64,000 nucleotides of DNA from Aphrocallistes beatrix (taxonomy: Eukaryota > Porifera > Hexactinellida > Sceptrulophora > Aphrocallistidae): NCBI GenBank assembly GCA_963281255.1, contig OY725490.1, positions 62,001 through 126,000 of the forward strand. The letters are read 5' to 3'. The number at the start of each line of letters is the position of its first letter. Position 1 is the first letter of the stretch. The notes beneath the pieces are model-generated. The model was not told the DNA's origin, made no database searches, and worked only from the letters and a program-made list of their open reading frames with translations. This document shows, piece after piece, positions 1-10,200 of the stretch. The translations under genes and the position numbers were made by a program.

Positions 1-137
1 GAACAAACCTATATACGAATCGGGAGGCAAGGCTTCAATGAGTTCGATGGATTAAATGGATATAGCCTATCTCTATCACATTTAGATATACAGAGTCATT
101 CCTGGAACTTATTGAATGCCCTTACTAGTATAGTATA

Positions 138-1395
138 TGCGCGCTTGCTTGCTTCCGCTGCGGGGCTTGCGGACACTGTGTATCCGCAGAGTTACCCAGT
201 GGGCGCTTAGGGATATCAGAGAAACAATACGTCGCTTTCTTGTTCTCTACTAAGTCTGCTGAATTGTCATTTGTCTACGGATTAATGAAATCGGAACTGT
301 AGCAGAAAATTTAGGTTCGTGATAAATAGAAATTAATTCGTATATCAACTAATCCTGAATGCAAGGTCAATTTGAATCCACAAAGTTCACATTACTAAAG
401 ATAATTATACTTGAATAATCAACAAATTTCTGTCCATGTCGTTAACAACAATTAAAATGTGTTATTTGCTGTAATCAATTAATTCGATCAAAAATAACTG
501 TATTCAATCATCCTTACTATTAAAACTCGATTAATATTTGTATATATATATATGTAACGAAATGATTGAAGAAACTGCCGGGCACAGAAAGCTGATTTTT
601 GGCATGTGGGAGTTTTTTGGCTATGGCTCCAGTAAGTTCTGAGCTCAGAGCAAAATGTCGACTCATCATCGAATTATGACGTCATTGTCACATTTTTAAA
701 AGTTAAGCAATACAGTTATTCAAGCATAACTCAGCTATTATACGAGATAGAAGGCTGAATTTTTAATAGAATATGTATATTAATATATCTCACATATGAT
801 GCAACTATCATCAAAAAATGATGACTCATCACTCTGTTATGACGCTATCATTACTCATCAAAAATTTTAAAATTGACAAATTTGGTGAATTTTCGAGTGA
901 TATCGATTTTAAAAGTAAGATCGACATATTCAGAGATGATATCTCCCTTATAATTGACCAATGTCACCCTCAGGTGACCGAAGGGAGCCTCCGGCGGATA
1001 CGAAGTGTCCGCCAGCTGCGCAGCTCAAGCAAGCGAAGCGCGCTTGTTTTTATGAAATAGAATCGTGTGAATCGCATTATAAAAGTCCGATAATTGATTG
1101 GTTCTCACATGAACCAATGAATTTCAATCACAAATAGTCCTTTTGATTGTATGCAGAAGTCACTACTGTTTGATCCCAATGTATTTGCATTATAAAAGAA
1201 ACGAATTTGATTGGTCACCACAATTTGTCACCTATCTCGGCGGGGTGTGTAGATTTCGCTTAGATCTTCAAACTTAATTGTAGCCCTCATTATTATTGAC
1301 CTGTGTGCCAAATTTCACATTTCTAGCACCTCCCAGTTCCTCAATCAATTCTGCAAAAACAAAAAAAAACAAATTTTGCGTTTTGATATATAAGA
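138..1395 (-). mobile_element. Helitron-like element, interrupted by a second one
   Basis: Read on the minus strand it begins TCTTATATATCAAAACGC at 1395 and ends near 138 in a GC-rich region with a degraded hairpin. Its body matches the element at 62577-63337: both hold the blocks around agaaacaatacgtcgcttt and tatgaaatagaatcg. A second Helitron (511-1046) splits it. The right end is well supported by the TC start. The left end is diverged and placed only approximately. I see no Rep or helicase coding sequence, so it is non-autonomous. Confidence 0.7.
511..1046 (+). mobile_element. Nested Helitron-like element, 536 bp
   Basis: Starts TCCTTACTATTAAAACTCG and ends with the hairpin CAAGCGAAGCGCGCTTG. 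The uninterrupted relative at 62577-63337 shows the empty site as caatca followed by tttatatgaaatag; here the element lies exactly between that A and T, with no target duplication. The insertion interrupts an older Helitron. An 80-residue open frame at 818-1060 runs across the 3' end and looks fortuitous. Confidence 0.8.
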
Positions 1396-1688
1396 TACAC
1401 ACATACTCATTAATCGAGTTTCAATAGTAAGAATGGCTCCACTTAATAGGGACTGGAATCATATTTCACTGAAACACTGCAGGTAAATGCATACAAAGAA
1501 AGGACTGAAAGTGCCCAATCAATGACTGTTACTTCTGTCCAACTAACTGACAAGCCCTTTCACCCGCGAGCAATTTGTTTACATTTTTCAGTGGGGTGTT
1601 TAATTTGTTATTGGCCATACAAGAATAATATAAACATGTGTATGCACTACGTAAGGGATTGGTGGAAATAGTCTCCATTACAAATACA

Positions 1689-4600
1689 CTACATCCAATC
1701 ATCGGAGAGAGTTTGCTGCAGCGACATATCTCCCACGCGGGAGTTTGAAGTTTGTTCGAGGAGAAGTCTCCGGTCCTTCATCGCTCTAGCCAGCGCACTG
1801 GCCACACCCCCCTCCCCCTCCCCCTCTCCGTCCTGGGAGCTGTCTAGCTCTGTGTCGGGGGAGGGAAGGGGAGGGAAGGAGGTCTCCGGAGTGGGTTTGA
1901 GAGCGGCGGCTTTGTCGGTGCGGATGTCCAGCATGCAGGCCTGGAAGTCGGTGCCGTACCTGGAGAAGTCTGGCGGGCTTCTGGAGATGGGTTCTGCGTC
2001 CTCGTCTGTGCGGTGGTAGGAAGCCCGCACGAGTGTCTCACGCCGCCATTCCGCCGGCTATGAACAGAGATACAAATACACACATTCCATCAGTACTGTT
2101 ATGGCACCAGGGATTATTGGGACTTAGTTAAGGCAAACTCTCAGCAATGAAATTATGCGAGCAATAATCACAATTTGAAGCATTCTAGTGCAAATCTATA
2201 ATTTGATCCTTAAATTACCTGGGGTCATTTCTATTTATAGCAAAGACCCCACACTTCTAAGGTTTCCCCGCCCAAAATGACAACCGGAAATGAGTTAGCA
2301 AAAATCTAGCGCCATTTAAGGGATAATTATATTAACCTACAAATAATGTCAAGAGACAACGAATAGAAGTATTTTTACAAAATCTCGAAATAACTACGGC
2401 TTGGCTTACGTATCCGTGGATTTAATGTAAGGAATTAAGGCATAGCCCATCACATACCTGAGGCTGCTGTTGGTTGATAAGCTGGAGGGCGGCTCTCACG
2501 AGCTCAGAGGCCTGGGCGGATTCTCCGTTCAGAGAGTTCGCCGCGGCCGTCAGGAGCTCTGCCAGCCTGCTCGTCCTGTCCCCCTCTGCAATCCTATCCC
2601 CCGCATCTGTATCCAGGGCGTCAGACGGGGGAGGGGGCAGGAGAGGAGGGGGCGGGGGGTCGGTGGGGGAGTCAGGGAGGGCTTCTAAATTTAGCGACAT
2701 TCTGAGCGGGGTGGGAGGTGCGAAGTGAGGTGTCGAGAATTCAGCTGTGTGGAATGTGAAGGCAGGAGAGTCGCATTCTTCTGCGTAGAAGTGAGGAGGA
2801 GGCAGCACTATCAGTTCCTCCGTGACGTCACTCTCTCCTCCAGATTCATCCCCTGCCGTGATGACGTCATCGCCATAGTACCGCGGCATCATGACGTCGT
2901 CTATGGACGTCGTGACGTCATCATTATTAAACTGCAGCTTTGTGACGTCATCTTCATTCATGCGTGCTGTTATGACGTCATCTTCATATTTAGAATCTCC
3001 ATCGTCAAAATTAATGACGTCATCTTCATATTTAGAATCTCCATCGTCATAATTAATGACGTCATTACCGAGTGTGACGTCATCATTTCGGTCAAAAGTG
3101 ATGACGTCATTCTCATTGTCATTAGCATGGAGGTGGTTGAAGGTGAGAGGACCGCTGGAGTCGGAGTCTGATTGGCTGAGATCGTCCAAGGGTGGGGGAA
3201 TAAGTGGGATCGGGTTGGAGTCTGGCGTCTCTGATTGGTCCAGAGCTGAGAATCTGATTGGCGTGGGGGTGAGCGGGGGCGAGTCCGGGGGAGGGGGCGG
3301 GAGGTGGAAGACGAGTGGGCTGGGCTCTGACACGTCTGAGGTGCGAGGACGGAACACCAGCTGTCCTGAAGGGGACTCCTCCACCTGGAAACTCATACAT
3401 GAGACGTACTCAGCCAATCAGCTGATCGGCTTACGTTATCATTAAGGCTATAAACCACACGTAAAGCACCTGAGTATGAATTTCAGTCCTAGTATAGATG
3501 TCTTATGTCATTACCGGCGTCAAACGTACGTCTGCTCGCTCCTGGAGATTCTAGCGGACCAAATTGCACCAAATTTGGACCATATATTCTCTATATGGTG
3601 GACATCTAAACCTGGGTGCAAATTCTGATAAATTTTCACACCTTTTCACAAAAGGTGTTAAATTTTATTAGCCAATCAGAATCCAGGGATTTAACATAAC
3701 AGCCGGTTTGGATTTTATATCTTCCGAAATGTAGGGTATATTTCAGCCAATCAGCTTACTTTATCATTAAGGCTATCAAACCACACGCTAAACAGCCTGA
3801 GGATTTAATATGTCTTAACACCTACCTCTCTACTCTGGTGGTCCAAGTGGCTGCGCCACTTTCCGACATGTCCTGCCACTCCCCTGACAGTCTGGTTCTG
3901 GCTGATGAGGAGCTCTGATTGGGCGGGGGTGCTGGGGTAGAGGGGGAAGGAGGACTGCGGTTCTGAGTCGCGCTTGTGGACGGTTTGGAGGAGGCGCGAG
4001 GGTTTGGGCGCGATCTGAGGCTTGGGTTTGATTGGCGGAGTCCGCTTGTCGGGAGTGGAGGCGGCGAGGGGAACCACTCCGTCCAGCCCCGTGGGCTCCT
4101 GTCCGCTGGGGGAGGCGTGGCTCTCTCCGGAACTGTTCCCGGTCTCCGTCCCCAGTCCGGAGTCCCGGGACTCTCCTGTCGCCGGTCCGTAGCTCTCCCC
4201 CGCCTTCTCTCCGTCGGCGCGGATGCGGGGCGGAGAGCGGGATTGGCGCTCGCTGAGCCGCTGCGAGAACTCGTCCTGGAGTCTGGCGGTCACGTCCTGC
4301 GACACTTTGAACAGAGACACCTGCGACTTCTTGCTCCTCGCAGTGCCGGACTCGGGGACCGGCTCCTGGGCTGCCGGTAAGGGCGCCGGGGGTTTGGGGG
4401 CCCGGCGGCGGTTGGGGGTGCCGGGGCGGGGTTTGGGGTCGGAGAGGAGGGAGACGGCCCCGCGGATGTCTGGCTCCGAGAAGGTCTCTCTGTGGCTGCG
4501 CGGGGAATGGCGCGGGCTGGGATGGAGCGGTCTTTCCAGGAAACTCTGCTCCGTCTCGGTCCGAGACCTGAGAGAGCTGCTGCGCCTATTCAGACGGAAT

Positions 4601-5255
4601 CACACTGAGCAAACGCGTACAGGAAAGGAAGCTGAACTTCATTACCATCATTCCCATCATTACCGTCATTACAGAACGAATCAGCTAGCTTCTAATGCGA
4701 GTTACGGAGAATGTTGTCTATTTCGCCATTAGAGCGCTCCTATACTTAATTTCCCAATTCCTAAATAGTCGTAGTGAACAAAATATTTGTGATAAATATT
4801 GGTTGTTCGATTTTGTACAGTACAGCCTCGCTAATCCGAACAGTTCTGTACCAGCGACGAAAGATCGTTCGGATTAGTGAACTAATTCAATCGGGATTTA
4901 ACGATATAAAGTTGTAAGGTTATCTCGCTATGATTGCATTTAACGAGGTGGATATTTCGTGTTCAGATTCTAGGAATGATTCGGATTATCGAGGGTGTAC
5001 TGTATCAGCATAATTTGAATCTGTTTGCTCTACGCACAAATTGTAAACAACTACAAGACCATTGGAGCTGACTCACTTAGGTCTGTCTTCTTGGAGGAAG
5101 GCGCGGAATGGCGCGGAGAGTTCTGATTCGTCCAAACTGTCTACCGGACTCACCACCTGCTCCACCCCAGTGACACTAGCCCGCAAGGGCGACCTGAACT
5201 CCATTCCTCCTCCCTGCTCCCTCCCTCCTACAGACAAGTAAACAACAAATCAACC

Positions 5256-5292
<37 letters not shown>

Positions 5293-6691
5293 GCTAAAGG
5301 AGTTACCATCGATTCTGTTGAAGGTCCCTTGCAGCAGCTGGATCTGTCCTCCCCGGTCCCTGTCCGCAGACCTGTCCCTGACTCCTCCCCAGGGGTTAGA
5401 GAAGGACAGCTGTCTGCCGGACACCTCCCTCTCAGCCCTCCTGTCCATCAGCTGCAGTTTGGAGATCTTCACCTCTCCCAGCGTCAGCTTCATGTCCAGC
5501 GGCACCGCCTGCGGGTCCAGTCTCAGCTTCTCCGGCTTCAGGTAGTGATGCTTGTACGGCAGACCCTCGCGACCACACACCTGCAACAGCCAATCAGACA
5601 CAGAGCCAACCCACACATTACTCTGATGGATCTGTTCTATGTGCTACGTATATATAGCGTAACTCGCGATTTGATTGGCTAGACCAGGGACGGCAACCTT
5701 TTGAATGAAGTGTGCCAGTTTACCTATAATGTCAACATATATGGCCTTGTGTGCCAGTGGCAGGCCTGCCTAGAGTTGCTCATCCCTGAATCTACTTAAA
5801 TGTCTGTCGACCCAATTTATTTCCAACTCTGCGAGCCATAGTGCCGACTCTTGGGCTAAGCCATAACGTTACTAGCCAATCTCTGCAAGGGAAAGAGCTG
5901 GACATGAGCAGTATCCTAGCAGACATTGAGTTGTTTGTGGGACATAGTATGTATATTCGTATTAGTCCTATACACTAAAAAGTGGGACAGTTCCACTTTT
6001 GGAATGTTTTCGCGGGATTAATTTCAACATCAGTCCGCCAATAACAGTACAGTTGTCAGTATGCATAACGCTATTAGGCCTGAAGGAATGGATCAAGGTA
6101 TCTAGGACAGAGTGAGGAGGCGTCTACCTTCCTGAGCAGGTCCTTGAGTCTGGTGGCGTGAGAGGCGAACTCCGTCACTCTGCGTCCGTCGGGAAGCAGC
6201 ACTGTCAGCTGCAAAGAGGCGGGCAGCCGCACGCTGGGGTGCGGGATCACGGCCGGGCGAGAAATGTCCGAATTCCTGCGCGCTCTCTACCGGAAGAGAA
6301 ATGTTAATTAATGAGTGGCGCGACAGAACAGCTGACAACTCACAGTTTGGGACTGAGACACAGCCTCGATCAGCTGTTGGAAGCAGCCGTGGAATGTGTC
6401 AGCGTCAGTCGGTCTCAGGAAACGGGCGCCATACGCGTGCGTGGCGTCTGATTGGCTGGTGTGCCACTGCACGAAGTCTGACTTCATGCTGACGGAGATG
6501 TCTGGGTGCAGGGACAGCTCGTAGACGATCTCCTGTCTCTGCTCGTGGATGGCCAGCAGCTTCACGGAGACTCCGTCAGACACGAACTTCAGCTGCAGCA
6601 GCAGCGAGAACAGCTGACTCCAGGCGCGGGAACCCGTGTCCCCGGAGAAGAGGAGCGCCTTGAACACCGCTTTCTCGTGCGACGGCTCCAT
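1689..6691 (-). CDS. EVH1-like plus ubiquitin-fold domain scaffold protein, 7 exons
   Basis: Exons read on the minus strand: 6691-6344, 6286-6128, 5580-5307, 5227-5077, 4585-3826, 3384-2458, 2057-1689. Phases are consistent and the product is about 995 residues. Exon 1 encodes an EVH1/WH1-like fold: its segment from VKLLAIHEQRQEIVYE through HAYGARFLRPTDADTFHGCF follows the Homer/WASP pattern of basic strands, then a G-x-x-F motif and a C-terminal helix. Exons 2-3 encode a region (LTVLLPDGRRVTEF, then LKDLLRK) like the ubiquitin-fold domain of Cordon-bleu or Raf-type Ras-binding domains. The rest is low-complexity, with proline-rich runs in exons 5-6 (PPPPPDSPP, DPPPPPLLPPPP) and a repeated DDVI/DDVT motif. 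A last helix (ALARAMKDRRLLLEQ) only loosely resembles a WH2 motif. The start was chosen as the first Met before the EVH1-like domain; an upstream exon is not excluded. The gene model is well supported. Domain naming is inference, with a role in actin or adhesion scaffolding the likeliest. Confidence 0.75.
2823..3109. repeat. Nine TGACGTCA palindromes inside an exon
   Basis: Exact TGACGTCA occurs at 2823, 2862, 2913, 2943, 2973, 3015, 3057, 3075 and 3102, with a one-base variant at 2892. They lie in exon 6 of the EVH1-like gene and encode recurring DDV(I/T) units on the minus strand. Part of the block is a 42-bp tandem duplication (units with TGACGTCA at 2973, 3015 and 3057). The octamer is also the CRE/ATF consensus site, but nothing here shows that it acts as one. 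Confidence 0.85.
4818..5002. mobile_element. pogo/Tigger-like MITE in an intron
   Basis: Inverted ends CAGTACAGCCTCGCTAATCC and its near complement ending cggattatcgagggtgtactg, flanked on both sides by TA (4816-4817 and 5003-5004). There is no coding capacity. It lies in the intron between exons 5 and 4 (plus-strand order) of the EVH1-like gene. Confidence 0.75.
5255..5293. repeat. (AACT)n microsatellite
   Basis: About ten uninterrupted copies of a 4-bp unit just outside the splice donor of exon 3 of the EVH1-like gene. Confidence 0.9.
5685..5788. mobile_element. Possible decayed hAT-type MITE
   Basis: The left end CAGGGACGGCAACC matches the complement of the right end agttgctcatccctg, the terminal style of hAT elements. 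No convincing 8-bp target duplication survives, so the call is tentative. The gap between exons 2 and 3 of the EVH1-like gene (5581-6127) otherwise holds nothing I recognise. Confidence 0.4.
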
Positions 6692-7200
6692 AACACTAGC
6701 TGTACGGCTAAACGGCTAAACAGTTAAACACAGAGTAACAGTCATAAAGTAATACATTCAGTCAACAAAACCAGAGATAGGAATGTCTTGACAAATCTCA
6801 GAAAAGATTACGTAATAATATAAATCTAACAATGTGATTGGTTCGCTTAGGAAGTACGGCTAAGGACACTTTGTGGTCGCATGAGGCGTCCTATGGGCGC
6901 CAGTTATCATTACTTTACGCAAACACTCTACTTACTCTGAACCATGGATGGCAAACTTAAACAATTAAATTATAAAATTAGTCCATTATAATATCCGAAT
7001 AGTTATCATATTCCATTCAGAAAAGACATGGACACTTCCCTAAACATTCCTGAGGTGCCTTACCATCTCTAAGTCGGGGTTAATACATTCCTGGGTAGTA
7101 CCATAGCAACGAGTAGCGTGAGGATTGTGCGGAGTGAGGTGTTATAAGGTAGAAAGGTGTGAAATACAAATATTTAAGTGTTTAGGGCTAAAATAAGAAA
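6692..7200. other. Gap between the EVH1-like gene and CEP164
   Basis: About 500 bp between the start of the EVH1-like gene and the CEP164 stop. It should hold the CEP164 3' UTR and the promoter of the downstream gene. It contains several CATTCC/GGAATG hexamers but no TATA box or polyadenylation signal I would commit to. Confidence 0.5.
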
Positions 7201-10200
7201 TCAAATGTATTGGTAGCCGCGAGGGCGGGGCTGGGCGCCAGAATATCTAAAATCGGGCGCCAAATCAGCAGACGGGCGCGGTTTGATGTACTTGAATCCT
7301 GTCTCGTGCGGGAAGTGTTTCAGCCAATCAGATTGCTGCTGGACTTTCTGCTGCAGAGATGCGCTGTGTGAGGTCCGGGAGGTGTTATTTCCGGTTTGAG
7401 GTGTCTGCATGTAACTGAGCCACTTGTCTCTGAGGTGCGAGTCTATCCTCTCCGTCCTGTGCGGGACCAAGTCAGGAAGAGAGCAGTAGCTTCCCGACGA
7501 CACTCTGGAGACATTGGAATGTAAACGAAATGTATAGTCGATTTTGAAAGGATGAGATCACAATCTATTTATAGAGTAACCCGGTCCCAAGTATTCGCCC
7601 AATCGGCTACCAGTCTTTAAGCACTATTGACTGGAAGCAAATCTTGATGGATTATCGGTTATTTCGAGAAAAGAGTTTAGGAATTCGGAGATGAATCTGA
7701 TTATACGAAATTTGTCTTAAAACCTTTGTTCTATCAACAGTCTTAGCCTAACACATTATGCCTCTACAATCCTGAATGAAATATACACATCTCCTCGACC
7801 AAACTAAACAGCTGCTTAGTATACCAACAAGAACTGAGTGCATTCCAATAACCCGTACCTGTTGCTGAGGAGCATGGGGGAGGAAGGGGGACGCATGGGA
7901 GAGGAAGGGGGTCGCATGGAGGAGAGGACTCCGTCCAGCTGTCTGTTCAGCCCCTGCAGCGATTGGATGACAGCCTCGCCCTCGCGGGGAGTCCGCTGTC
8001 TCAGCTGCTTGGATCTGCGACTCAGCTGTTTCTGTCCGGAGCTCAGCTCCCGGATCTCAGAGTTCAGCCGCGTCGTCTCCCTCTGGAGCTCACCCCGCAT
8101 TCCTTGCAGCTCACTCAGTCGCCCTGGAGACGGGGACTGGAGAGTGGAATGCATGTCAGTCTTCCAATCTTCTCTGGCAGCTTTCAACTTCTCCTTCCGC
8201 TCCTGCAACTCTACCCGGTGTCTGTCTAGGAATGCGCGCGCTCCATCCAGCGACACCTGCATTCACACAGCACAGTACAGTACAGTACAGTATAGTACAG
8301 CACAGTACAGTATAGTACCAGCACAGTACAGCACAGTACAGCACAGTACAGCAAAGTACAGTACAGTACAGTATAGTACCAGTACAGTACAGTACAGCAC
8401 AGTACAGTACAGCACAGTACAGTACAGCACAATACACTGCAGCATAGTATAGTACCAGCACAGTACAGTACAGTATAGTACCAGCACAGTACAGTACAGT
8501 ATAGTACCAGCACAGTACAGTACAGTATAGTACCAGCACAGTACAGTACAACACAGCACAGCACAGCACAGTACAGTTGAGATAGAACTGACCTCTAACT
8601 GTGGAGGAGAAGTGAGGTCGAGTGACAATGATCTGTTAACAACTTCCCTCTCCGAGGTTACCGGTGAGGGACATTGGAATTCGGGGAGCAGCGGGTCAGC
8701 TGATTGGAGTGAGGCGACGGAGCTAGTGAGGGAACGCGGGCGGTCAGAGGTGTGAATGTATTCGTGGGGGGTCTCTGGGGCGTGGAGGAACTCGACGGGA
8801 GGAGAGTACCTCAACAGCTGCTCTAACTCCTCATCAGGAGAACCAGCTGACCGGAGAAAGGTGTGAAGAGTTTCCACAGAACTCTCAGGTGTTACTTCAG
8901 CATTCCAAACGTCCGTCTGCGTTGCTACGGGCGTGTGGATCAGTTCATTCTCTCTCAGCACAGCTGACTCGATTTCCTCCTGCAACCACAAACCTCAACA
9001 GCTACGAAGCTATAAATAGAGTCAACCAACCTTGATCTGAGTCAGCTGTTGCTGGAGAGAATCTCTCTCCTCTCTGAAGGAGCCCAGCTGAGCGATCAGC
9101 TGATCCTGGTCCGCCTGCATTCCAATGGTCTCTTCCAGTATCCTAGACTGTTCAGTCAGGGCGACTTCTTTCTTTTCCTCCAGTTCTCTCACCTGAATTC
9201 CAAACACACATAAACGTAACTAAGCTAATCAGCTATGCATTCCATTCATTACCTCCTGCTGTGCCAGGTCTCTCTTCCCAATCAGCTGATTGGTCAGTTC
9301 CTCCAAACCTGACACTTCTCCAAACAGCTGACTCTCATCCCTCGCTTGCATTCCAACTTCCTCCAGCTGTTGCTGCAATACCACGCGTCTCTCCTCCCTG
9401 GCAACAGCAAGCTGCTGCTGGAATGCAGCTAGAGCTGCCTCCTCATTGGCTACGAGAACTTTCTTGTGAGCAGAGAGAGACCTGGAAGAGAACGATGAAG
9501 TTACTAGAAAGAGGCAATTCTCAAACCGAGACTTACTCAGCAAACTCCGTCTCTGCCTCGGATCTAGCAGACTGCAGTCTGGACTCAGTCTCTCTCTGGA
9601 GCTGCGTCTCTGCCAGTCTAGACTCAGATCTGATCCTCTCTACCTTCCCCTTCTCCCTCTCCACATCCCCCCTCTCCCTCTCTACCTCCCCCCTCTCCCT
9701 CTCCACTCCCTGTCTCTCCCTCTCTACCTCCCCCCTGTCCCTCTCCACTTGATGTCTTTCCGTCTCCAGTTCGTGCACACTCGTGTCTAGGTCTACTCTG
9801 CCGCTCACTACCTTCTGCCTCTCTGAGTCTATTTCCAGCCTATCGGTTGAAAGGTCCTGCCTCGCAATGCCTAACTGCTGCCTTTCCAACTCCAGATCTC
9901 TGCTCTCACTTTCCAACTGCTGCCTCACAGTCACTATATGCTGTCTCGCAACTTCTAACTCTCCTCTCTCATTGGCTAATTCTTGTTTGAGTGTCTCAAA
10001 TTCCTTCCTCTCTTGGTCTGTTTCCACTCGTGTTGCTTCTAATTCAGAGCTCTCCTCTCCCATCTTAGATCTCAGAACTTCCAATTTCTCACTCTCAGTC
10101 ACTAAATCCAGTTTACTTATCTCCAGCTCTTCTCTACCGCTGTCCACAGCTGTCTTATCAAGCTCCAGCTGTTCCCTCGCCCTATCAATCTCCAGCCTAT

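Noticed and set aside
8156..8991. Long Leu/Cys/Tyr-rich minus-strand frames
   Set aside because: They are created by the CAGTA microsatellite in a CEP164 intron; only 8593-8979 is exon.
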